Below are positions 55,662 to 64,000 of a DNA stretch of 64,000 nt, one piece after another (within the stretch, counting starts at the first letter, position 1; every line of letters begins with the position of its first letter). The notes under the pieces were generated by a model, which was not told where the DNA came from, did no database searches, and saw only the letters and a program-made list of their open reading frames with translations. This stretch comes from Gyrodactylus bullatarudis (lineage: Eukaryota; Platyhelminthes; Monogenea; Gyrodactylidea; Gyrodactylidae): assembly GCA_012064415.1 (NCBI GenBank), contig SSNU01000026.1:45117-109116 (forward strand), in the 5' to 3' direction. Both the position numbers and the translations under genes were made by a program.

Positions 55662-56411
55662 TTATTTTACTATCAAATTAAAAAATACTAATATTTTACT
55701 GGCCCGTATCAAGTTATGTGCACCATATTGGAAATTATCCATTTTAAACTGCTGCAAATCATATTGCACGGAATAGGGATTTAGGAGATGAAACCTGACG
55801 TTAAGTTGTAAATTTTTATCTGACAACCTCTTGACCATGGCATCAATCATCCTGATCTGGATTTTCTTTAACCTTTTGAGATGGAGTTGGCAAACCGTCT
55901 GGAAGGTATCTTCGGAAACTTTACAATCAAGATATTTCGTATAGATAACCTTAAGAGTGTGGCTCTTTCTAGTCAGGGTCATTTCTTGAATTGTCAGGTA
56001 CCATTTGATTGGACAAATGGATTCTATCGAGTCAAACAGGTACTCATATGATTTGTAGATTTTATTACCCTGGAGACTCCTTTCTAATTTCTTTTCATAC
56101 GATTTTGAATGAATATTGAGAACAGATTCCAAGAGTTGGTAGAATTTCGAATCATTTTCAGCTAGGCCAACTAGGCTGAAAAGATTTTTTTCACTGAAAT
56201 ACTTTCCAAGATTACTCTTTGTCACGAGTTGATTCTTGATAAGGTAGAAATCCTGGGAGGAGACATTCTCGTCTTGAATGATTTGTTTGAGTTTGATGAA
56301 ATTTTTTTTCTTACTCCTCGTAATCTGCACAGGGACCATTCCAAGCTGAGTTTCACCTGAAAGCTTTTTCTCTTGGTTTTCTAAATCTTTTCCTTCGAAT
56401 TGATTTTTCAT
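55662..56411 (-). CDS. Unrecognised 249-aa protein, single open exon
   Basis: An intact ATG-to-stop frame, the longest intact frame in the window apart from the PLE relic. It begins MKNQFEGKDLENQEKKLSGE with a Lys-rich patch (RSKKKNFIKLKQ). It continues as an alternating charged/hydrophobic helical protein (KFYQLLESVLNIHSKSYEKK, ICPIKWYLTIQEMTLTRKSH, LHLKRLKKIQIRMIDAMVKR) and ends KILVFFNLIVK. There is no signal peptide, transmembrane helix or zinc-binding motif. An in-frame TAA lies 8 codons upstream of the ATG, so either the ATG is the true start or an acceptor lies at ttttaag 56428. Codon use looks coding, and no second copy is seen in the window. It could be a separate small gene or a 3' exon of the gene to its right, but phases do not match the exon at 59837. 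Confidence 0.5.
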   Translation of the reverse strand: MKNQFEGKDLENQEKKLSGETQLGMVPVQITRSKKKNFIKLKQIIQDENVSSQDFYLIKNQLVTKSNLGKYFSEKNLFSLVGLAENDSKFYQLLESVLNIHSKSYEKKLERSLQGNKIYKSYEYLFDSIESICPIKWYLTIQEMTLTRKSHTLKVIYTKYLDCKVSEDTFQTVCQLHLKRLKKIQIRMIDAMVKRLSDKNLQLNVRFHLLNPYSVQYDLQQFKMDNFQYGAHNLIRASKILVFFNLIVK

Positions 56412-56639
56412 TCGAGTAGTTTGAAAATATTCTTAAAAGATCAAAATTTATTTATAGTAGAGAATTCAAAGTTTTACAAAATGGAATCATAACTGCGGAA
56501 AAATAATCCCTGTGCTGATATTTTATCAATATTTATAAGGAACAATTGAAAATCATTTTTGATACTCATCCTTGCATATTAGGGCAATGCTTCATACATT
56601 AATCAAAAATTGATGTTTTAACCGTAAAATGTTATACAG

Positions 56640-57385
56640 TTTCACACATACGCACCACTATCACAATGAACATAGAGTGGGTCACACACACACTTTCTTA
56701 AGAATTTAATGTAAAATCCTACCACGTCATATTTGGATATGAATGTTTTAACTAATCTGTTCTCGCTAATATATTTCAAAGAATGAGTATTTTTATAAAA
56801 ATAATCTTTTATTCGAAATCATAAACTGTTAAATTTAAAACAGGGTTATCTTTCAAAAAATCAAGATTTTTCTCAATTTCCAATGAAACTTGAAATTTTC
56901 TCATGGCCAAATGGTTTTCCAATAATCCCAAGTTAAAATCTTAAGAACCTGTTGTTGAAGTTTTCAAATATCGGAAAGTGAACTTTCCTGATCCAATCTA
57001 TCAGAATTTTATTTCTACAGTACCCAAGGTTTTTAAGATTGACGCTGATAACCAGCAGTAAATTAAAAATTCTTTCTTGTGTATCATTTCTATAAAGATC
57101 AGTTGATTGGAGATCATAATTATAAAGTTTCATCATGATTTGATGGTTATGATCGCAGGATTCTTAGTTTTACATCTTTAGTGTACAAACGTAGTGTATT
57201 CATGGCGTGGGAGAGTTATAATGAATAATAAGTGAATATTACATCATCAGAATAATTTTGTCTATTATACATTCATATCCAATTATGGCGTGGTAGGATT
57301 TTACATTACATTCTAAAGAAAGTGTGTGTGTGTGTGACTCACTCTATGTTCATTGTGATAGTGGTGCGTATGTGTGAGTAGAAAC
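56640..57385. mobile_element. TIR element, ~745 bp with ~108-bp inverted ends
   Basis: 56640-56748 and 57268-57385 are inverted copies: cacacatacgcaccactatc, acaatgaacatagagtg, gtcacacacacac, ctttctt, aatgtaaaatcctaccacg, tatttggatatgaatg. The right end includes a (gt)n run. Inside, the minus strand has a 67-codon frame at 56933-57136 (MMKLYNYDLQSTDLYRND, then NLLLVISVNLKNLGYCRNKI). It does not resemble a transposase and may be chance. Confidence 0.7.
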
Positions 57386-59775
57386 CCCTATTTTATGTAA
57401 AAGGAAGAGAACAGTGTGACAGCTTTGATTGACATGTTTGTATTCACACCTATGTATGTGAAATGGGTAGGGGTATGGGATTGGGAAAACGAAAAATGAC
57501 TTTTTTTGATTTTTCATCTAAAATCATTCAAAATCTGAGACTGATTTCAAAATCGAATTGTAGCCATATATTTTAGAATAGAAGCTTGAAAATTTCCAAG
57601 TTTACTCTATAAATTTAAGTCTGACTGACAGCTGCTTTAGCTCTTTTTGCTACGGCCTCTTCCTGATATGATAGAGAAAAAATTCGAATTGGAAATTAAC
57701 CAGAATAAAAGATTGAGAACATCTACAAAATTTCATCAACCTATTGAAAAATTTGAGATTCTGGTAGTAAAATATATTTGGGACATAGGGAAAATTGCAG
57801 GAGGAATTTTGCGCGATTCTGATTGGCCGACAAATACTCAATTTCTATTGGTCTATTATTCATGAGATTTGGGGTAGAAATGGTATATAACTAAGGTATA
57901 CTTGCACATTAACACAACTCTCGTCAATTTACAGAGCTTTTACCTGTAACGCTAAATGAAAATTTTTATGATCTGATAAATAAAAATCCCATTTTCCTTA
58001 AAAACATCAAAATTTATCTTATAAAAAATTACTCCCCCCCCTGAAAGATCATGACAAAACTTGACCAATTTTCGATTTTGATCTTAAAAATTTCATTCAA
58101 AATCAAATCGCTCCAACTCAGAAGATTCTCAAATCTTTTGAAAATGAATTCAGCTGAAAGAATATTAAAAATTTCTTCAGAATTATTTTGCCGAAATAAT
58201 TGTGTTTTTATCTCTATTTATAAGAAAGTTATGGCAAATTAAAGCTGATGGTCCTCAAATTTGTATTAGTGGAAGGATGAAGAAATAACAAAAGGATTAA
58301 TCAAGTAGAAATCATTATAATGATAATTATCAACTTCTACATTAGTCATACAATGTGAAAAACATGTGTATTATTATTGTGGTCCCTAATTATAATTAGC
58401 AATTTATTTAACCCGTAATTATCATTCTTGATTTGAAACTCAAATTCAACATTAAATAGAGAATTATAAAAAATTTCTCTTGTGAAGTTTACACTCCGAC
58501 CATAAACAATTTGAAACCAAAACTGAATATCAATCTGATCAGAATTAAATTTCCTACAAAATGATATCCTTTTCCCATATGCCAAACCTGGGGGACAACT
58601 GTATTTGCAATATATATTTGCATAAGTATGGAATAATTTACTAAGTTGAAAAAAACTCAAACACTTCAGTGATATATATCAAAAAATTTTAGTTTAATTT
58701 TTTTTATTATGAATTTTCACACATCATGACAATTTTTCATTCATAACTTTGAAATAGTATTCAGAAAAAGAGCTAATTTTATGATCCTTCGCAAAGCGAC
58801 TTGATTTATGTTTTGATGAATCAAGTTTTATTATTATTTTCTCTATGAAATATTTTGGGCCAGTTCACAAGTGAATGACATTCATTGTGGCTTATTTGTG
58901 AATGATGATAAATTGTCATAATAAACAATCAACCCCATGGCTGGTTAATAAATGGCTGATTCTCTAATAACACTGGTGGTGATTTGAAAATTTTATTTCT
59001 AGTGATTAAATTCTGATGTAAAATTCAACGCTGATCACGAATCTGGTATTTAAAAAAAAATTGGCTGTCTGTGAGCTGAGATAATGGGCAAAAACCGAAT
59101 TTTCGAAATTTCAAAAAACATCTCTTAAACTTTTGCAATTTAATCAAATATTAAAAACATGAGAGTAATAAATTTTGTACCATCTGAAAGAAGAATAAAT
59201 TTCGGGCGTAATGGCTGTATTTCTATTCATCCCAAATGGTTTTTAGACTGTTTAAAAGAGCTGTAGAAAAAAAAATTTGCAAAATTTTTCAGAAAATTGG
59301 TGAAAATTTCTGGACAAAAATTCGGTTTTCTCAAAAACGAAAATAAAAATTCCAAATTTTATCCGAGTTTATAATAGAAAATTTATTCCTCTAGCATTGT
59401 TATTTGAGACATTTTTTCGAATTTTGTTTATTTATGGTAGATTTTTGTTAGTTTATAGTATCAGGTTTTCTCAAATTTTATGAATTCTCTCTCCTGATTG
59501 GTTCATTCAGTGAATCTTGTTTCAGCCAATGAGAAGGCAGAATTTTTATTTATCATCATCTGCATTAAAGTTTATGAATCTTAACTGGCTTGATAGTAAT
59601 TTTTACTTTAAAATTCATTGAATTAAATAATCCAATTATGGAATTAGATAAACGTTAGATTATCCTACATTTTAAAATAAATAATAAGATGAATGCTTAA
59701 TTAGATTTTGATTTTATTCCAACCTTGAAACGACACAAATTGAATTAAAATAACAAAATCAAATTTCAAGGCTTT
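57386..59775. other. No gene recognised
   Basis: AT-rich. At 58580-58605, acctgggggacaactgta matches the end of the TIR element at 23575. Frames are below 105 codons and have no motif. Confidence 0.4.
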
Positions 59776-59821
59776 CGTAGAAATCATAGATTCCCAACTT
59801 TATATAAACCAATTTTAGTTA
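59776..59821 (-). repeat. Single MITE-superfamily end beside an exon
   Basis: gtagaaatcatagattccca, actttatataaacc, aattttagtt is the conserved MITE terminus. It abuts the 3' side of the exon at 59837-60148. No matching left end was found. Confidence 0.5.
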
Positions 59822-59836
59822 GAAATGGAAACGAAC

Positions 59837-60148
59837 CTTGTTAGAGTTTTCTTTCTCAAAAACATCCTCATCCTGACAGTTCAGGTCATGTGTATGCATC
59901 CGATTGATTGAAATAAGCTTGTAGGTAAGATTAATCAAGGAGTAGGGAGATAACCTATCTTGACTAGTGGGATAGTTTTCATAGTGACTCAAATTGAACT
60001 TGAGCAGTAAGCTGTAGATGACAGTGTTGAGTTTGTCAATCTCTAATGAGAATTGCTTGTCGACATTGTTGAAAAGGAACATATGGAGTACGCTGAGCAT
60101 TTTCTTCATAAAACTTGGACTCTGAAGCATGTTTTCATCGAAGAGAAT
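59837..60148 (-). CDS. Large helical protein, exon e
   Basis: The acceptor tcatcatttag precedes ATT CTC TTC. The exon reads ILFDENMLQSPSFMKKMLSV, LHMFLFNNVDKQFSLEIDKL, NTVIYSLLLKFNLSHYENYP, TSQDRLSPYSLINLTYKLIS and ends CQDEDVFEKENSNK. Its 5' end joins exon d in phase 0 across a 59-bp intron (60149-60207). The 3' end is uncertain: AAG|GTTCGT is a weak donor, and otherwise the frame continues VRFHF to TAA at 59819, inside the MITE terminus. The repeated L..LL...L...L pattern suggests alpha-helical repeats. No family recognised. Confidence 0.6.
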
Positions 60149-60207
60149 CTAAATGATGAGAATTCAGAAATTGCAAATTCTACTCTCCAGGAACTGATAA
60201 AACTCAC

Positions 60208-60423
60208 GTCAGTAACCAAGAGGATAGTTTTCATCAAGTTGGAACTGAGAATATTCTCCAGCATGTCGTGTTCGACGGTGTGGATTTTGTTCAAGATAAA
60301 AATAATTGTCTCAGATAATATACTCGGCGTGATATTCGATATAATGAATGTAAGCATATCAAAATCGATATGGATAATTCTGTTGGGGTTCGCTAAGCGA
60401 ACAATTCGATCATTTATCAAAGT
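60208..60423 (-). CDS. Large helical protein, exon d
   Basis: 72 codons in phase 0 at both ends: acceptor ctatttttag before ACT TTG and donor GAC|GTGAGT. It reads TLINDRIVRLANPNRIIHID, FDMLTFIISNITPSILSETI, IFILNKIHTVEHDMLENILS, SNLMKTILLVTD, strongly helical. Phase 0 does not fit exon c (which ends with one extra base), so at least one exon between 60423 and 61544 was missed or exon c uses a different donor. Confidence 0.6.
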
Positions 60424-60622
60424 CTAAAAATAGGGAGAAAATCATGTTAAAATTTTATGAAATAGAGGTGTTGTATCAAACTGTTTTGTGATGATTTTAA
60501 CCATCAATAATTGAGAATTTAATATCTTTCCTATGTGCAGAAACGAGCCACAAAAAAAAGGTTTTCACCTAGCTAGAGCTCAAGTTAATGGACAATCTAT
60601 GTCAAACACCTTTCTGAATAAT

Positions 60623-61080
60623 TAAAGCTGGTTGGTATGAAATAGGGAGTTTATGACCTTCAACAAAACTCTCTCTATCTCTCTTTATCTTTATCAAGAA
60701 AACGAGAAATTTTGAAAAAAATCCATTTTTGAACTTTGATCTTGAATTTTAGTTGATTTAAAATTGATTAGAAGACTAAAGGTTTTTAAAAGATCATCGT
60801 TAGCCAACTATAGAATTGTTTTAATGATTAATATCAATGGAATTTCAAGAGAAAAATTAAAAATCAATTTGATGGTAGATGCAAAATCTCTTGGATGATA
60901 AACAGATTTGGATTCTTCCTCATTAAATACATAGTTTTGAATTCAAAATATGAATGCAAAAGAATGGCGAGAAAAAAAGACTTTGGCTATTTTCGAATTC
61001 CCACTTTTTTAAATTTTCTTCTTCTTGATGAACAAATTAAGAATTTTGTAAAAATTATAAATTCCCATCTTCATATTACA
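60623..61080. mobile_element. MITE-superfamily element in the intron
   Basis: Left end taaagctggttggtatgaaa and right end aaattcccatcttcatatta are inverted relatives of the family termini. Internal aattcccactttttt and ctaaagg words also fit. About 460 bp. Confidence 0.6.
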
Positions 61081-61085
61081 GTGGG

Positions 61086-62551
61086 TGTAAAGTCGTTCTG
61101 GAAATAGTCTTCGCATATGTTGAATCCAAGAAACTATTAATTTTCCAACAAAATTGAAGGGAAAAACATAAAAATAAGGAATCAAATTTACGATTGATAA
61201 ATTTTGAGATCTAATGTTCCATTATTAAGAATTTTAGAGACCTTTAGAAAAATTTGATCTGGGGACAAGGACAATATGAAAAAGTTCGGTTGAGAAAAAT
61301 TAAAAGACCATCAGAAGTTGTGTGAATTAATGAAAAAATTCTTCAATAAAATTTCCTCATTAAATTTTTAGAGCAAATTTTCAGAATCACTAATTTTATT
61401 CAAGTTCATAAAATTAAAACTAATTCTTTTTAAACAAAAATTTTTTTCAGTTATCTCTTGTTTAAATCCATATTTTTAACACTTATAAAATATAACTGAA
61501 TTAACGATTGCAATCATCATTTCTTGAATATTTGTAACTTTACGATATGGAAAATCAAGATATAAATAATTGCTGAAAGCTTCAATAGATGTCAACAGAC
61601 ATCGAAATTTTCCCAGAGAAGAAATAAAAGCAGGCTTCAAATCATCTGGCCGTAGACTCATCTTCATCTTCAGCAGCTGAAATTTTTTCTTAGAATCACA
61701 TAAGAATGTAAGCTTCTTTAGAAAAAGCAGGCTCTTAACTCTTAAAGACTATCCCGCTTATGACTGTAGCTATTATCTGATTTCTATTGAAAACTTATTC
61801 ACTTATTGGATAAATTTGGTCAAAACTCTCTTGTGAATTTCAAGAAAGAAAACTAGGATTTTAAGGGCCTATTATATTAAATTTTCTCTGATAGCGTAAT
61901 GAATTTTAGCTTCAGCACGGTCAATCAACAGAAATGAATTCTTATTTTTGCTTTTAAAAATTAATTCCCAATTATTTTTATATTTACTTATGAGTATGCC
62001 TTTTATTATTTATTTTTTTAATAACAGAAATATCGAGAAAACCTAAATTTTCAGCAAAATAATGGCATTAAATGAAAATGAAAATTAATCAAAAGAAAAA
62101 TTAAATGTTTAGAATAAATTCGAAATATTCAGAAGTCAAGCTGGTGTTAGAAAATAAATTTTACATTTCTAATATCTTTGGGCGAAGAATGCCGAGCAAT
62201 CTTTGATCAACAAGTCAGGGTGGAAAAATTTTTTTTTTCTCCTTGATCTGATCCGATTTTATGGGTCGAAGTAAGGGTCAAATTTCTTCAAAAATTCTGA
62301 TTTTTTAGGTTAGAAATCTCCAAATTTTTTGTGAAAAAATTGTCAAAAAAATTTTCAATCCTGTTTTTGATCCATACTCTGAGATCTGATCTTGATCGAA
62401 AAAAATTTTTTTCTCTTCCTTAATTGCTCTTCATCTTACGCTTTTTTTCAAGATATAATTTTATTGGTTCGCAATAAAAAATTAGCTAGGAAAATCATTT
62501 TTTAGCGAGAGCGTCAAATCTAACGCGAAGACTTTCTAGAACGACTTTACA
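61086..62551. repeat. 30-bp inverted repeats enclosing exon c
   Basis: gtaaagtcgttctggaaata then gtcttcgc (61086-61115) is mirrored by gcgaagactttctagaacga then ctttac (62524-62551). No other copy was seen in the window. Confidence 0.5.
61544..61676 (-). CDS. Large helical protein, exon c
   Basis: The acceptor aaaaaatttcag precedes CTG CTG AAG, and phase 0 fits the end of exon b. It reads LLKMKMSLRPDDLKPAFISS, LGKFRCLLTSIEAFSNYLYL, DFPY, with a donor C|GTAAAGTT leaving one base. The next codons stay open to a TAA/TGA about 20 codons on, so the donor choice is moderate. It lies between the inverted repeats at 61086 and 62551. Confidence 0.5.
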
Positions 62552-62653
62552 TCACTGTCTCTCTTGGTTAATGATATAAAGTAGCCTCTAATTATGACCA
62601 GAATAATAAAACCTAGAAATATTCTGTTGGACTATTCATTAGATAAAACATAC

Positions 62654-63020
62654 TTCGATAAGTTGTAGGGGTGTAGATGAATTTTCAATGACTTTCAACA
62701 ACAACAATTTCAATGGAGTAGTACGAGTAAAATTGATTTGTTGTGGGACTACTCTTTGAATGAGTAGCGTTTCCAGTTGATTGTAAGCTTTGAATGAGTT
62801 GTTGTAGAAAATGCTGAGGATATTCATTAGCTCAATAGAGTAGGTTGATTCAAAAGATCCCTCGTTGGCCTCACCGATTAAGGCTAGTAGGACTTGACAT
62901 AATTGTTCAGATGGCATGGCAAGATGATCGAAACATTTATTGTAACAGTAAAATCCCTTGGAATATAAACGTTTAAAATCCATGTTACAATCCCCTTTGT
63001 AGACTTCATAAATTGGAATA
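62654..63020 (-). CDS. Large helical protein, exon b
   Basis: The acceptor tcttttgattttag precedes T ATT CCA and the donor is ATC GAA|GTATGT. It reads IPIYEVYKGDCNMDFKRLYS, KGFYCYNKCFDHLAMPSEQL, CQVLLALIGEANEGSFESTY, SIELMNILSIFYNNSFKAYN, QLETLLIQRVVPQQINFTRT, TPLKLLLLKVIENSSTPLQL. The composition and spacing are those of an armadillo/HEAT-like helical scaffold, as in very large trafficking or autophagy scaffolds (BEACH-type proteins, for example). That comparison is only a hunch. It joins exon c in phase 0; the upstream join to 63924 is out of phase, so an exon is missing between. Confidence 0.65.
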
Positions 63021-63539
63021 CTAAAATCAAAAGAAACTTAGTGGCATTAAAACCTAGTCCAGCGAATTGTATATGTTTTTAGATTGACAAGATCATCAAG
63101 ATTATTGAAAACTAAGCATTTTAATTTCGATTTTTGAACATGCGCCAGGATTTTTTCAATGAATTTTACTACGAGAAATAACAAAATTAAAATTTTTGAA
63201 AAGTTTTGCAATATTTCGAGTAAAAATAGGTTTTATACTAAAATTTGAGTCTTTTTCACATGTTTAGAGAAATTTCAGAGAAAATGGAAATTTTTAACAA
63301 GAAAATTTTTCAATTATATTTTCAAAATGGTTTTTTTTCTCAGCAAAAACATGAATCAAGCATGAAAATTTTCGGAAGAAAATAAAATTTCGTATTATCC
63401 TCATGAAGAAAGATGAAAGCCTATGTTAAGCATCAACTACATGCGATAGAATAATGAGATTCTTTTGAGAACAGAGGTTGAATTTCTCAGAATTCTATTT
63501 TTTCAGAATCTTATATTCGATCATTTATTGCGTCAGAAG

Positions 63540-63750
63540 ATCGCAAAGTTCAAACGGCTTGATTTCTCACACAAAATGGCGGTTTTCTCTAAATTTGACT
63601 AGGCGAATTCGAATTCTTTGTCTTGGAAATTAATTAAAAACATGAGCTCAAACGTTGAAAAAGTGGAAATTCGAAATTGGCCTAATGTTTCCCAAATTGA
63701 ATTGTATTTTTTTGTAAAAATAATAAATTCTCGACTTCCATCTCTTTTAA
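63540..63750 (+). repeat. MITE-superfamily relic
   Basis: gcgaattcgaattctttgtc, caaacgttgaaaaagtgg, ttttttgtaaaaataataaa, ttctcgacttccat follow the family order with diverged ends. Confidence 0.5.
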
Positions 63751-63923
63751 TAAGAGTGGGGCGATTTAAGGGAAAATTCTAAATTACCCAAGACTCTGAA
63801 ATGTAGCCTTATTCCTCAACCAAATCGTCAGAGGATCATTTGAATTCCAGATGAGAATTGAGCAGGCCTAAAAGAAGAGATTAAAACAGATTGATTTATC
63901 AGATTGACTTGTTTCAAGCTTAC

Positions 63924-64000
63924 AGTCAAATATTTCAAAAGATCACCAGCCGGTTCAGAATCAGTGTCGAGATGTTTGAGTAACTTCTTGATAAAGACAG
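63924..64000 (-). CDS. Large helical protein, exon a (cut by window edge)
   Basis: From the right edge the minus strand reads VFIKKLLKHLDTDSEPAGDL, LKYLT, then the donor ACT|GTAAGC. Short and partial; it is supported by an open frame, a good donor, and the same strand as the exons to the left. The gene therefore continues beyond 64000. Confidence 0.5.

Noticed and set aside
60053..60427. 124-codon plus-strand ORF
   Set aside because: Antisense to exons d and e, which have splice signals and matching phases.
1..64000. CRISPR array, rRNA, operon or bacterial promoter
   Set aside because: None seen; introns and eukaryotic retroelements show that the DNA is eukaryotic.

Overview
The window is AT-rich eukaryotic DNA. 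Coding exons are sparse, with introns and proper splice signals, and most of the sequence is transposable-element debris. A GIY-YIG Penelope-like retroelement (PLE), mariner, hAT, Merlin-like and piggyBac-type DNA transposon remnants, and a tRNA-derived SINE all point to an invertebrate animal. A 59-bp intron with normal splice sites (60149-60207) is the usual short-intron size in arthropods and other invertebrates. I cannot name the species.

Host genes. (1) 13259-13619 (+) is a terminal exon with a very basic start and a dileucine-type motif; the rest of the gene is not visible. (2) A minus-strand gene of at least three phase-matched exons (26238-26629, 25110-25580, 20866-21108) encodes a Cys-rich sushi-like domain, a Thr/Ser-rich stalk, one transmembrane helix and a cytoplasmic tail. 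Its 4-kb second intron is packed with repeats. (3) 55662-56411 (-) is an intact 249-codon ORF that I do not recognise. (4) 59837-64000 (-) holds at least five exons of a large helical protein that runs off the right edge.

Mobile DNA. The dominant family is a PLE whose 3' coding end (GIY-YIG nuclease) and 3' UTR recur at about 1, 1.3-2.8, 3.0, 10.4, 30.5, 39.2, 45.3-46.6, 49.6-50.5 and 51.1 kb, often as inverted pairs. The UTR carries a hammerhead ribozyme motif. Its helices I and III vary in step between copies while the CUGAUGA and GAAA cores stay fixed, which is the strongest non-coding signal here. A second PLE-type family (7.0-9.4 and 22.0 kb) carries CTGAAGA-type hammerhead-like motifs, also in inverted pairs. 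A SINE pair at 24.3-24.9 kb contains a decayed hammerhead. A large MITE superfamily, with ends resembling TAAASCTAATTGAYATGAAG, occurs more than a dozen times, some copies with long palindromic arms. Other foldback elements lie at 3.6, 15.5, 16.9, 23.6, 24.2, 32.7, 52.5 and 56.6 kb.

An unassigned repeated coding segment (12820-13185 and 38637-39074) shares the peptide DRPIQARRQ and fits no family I know. No tRNA or rRNA genes and no CRISPR array were seen. All conclusions come from reading the sequence and the supplied translations; no database search was run.
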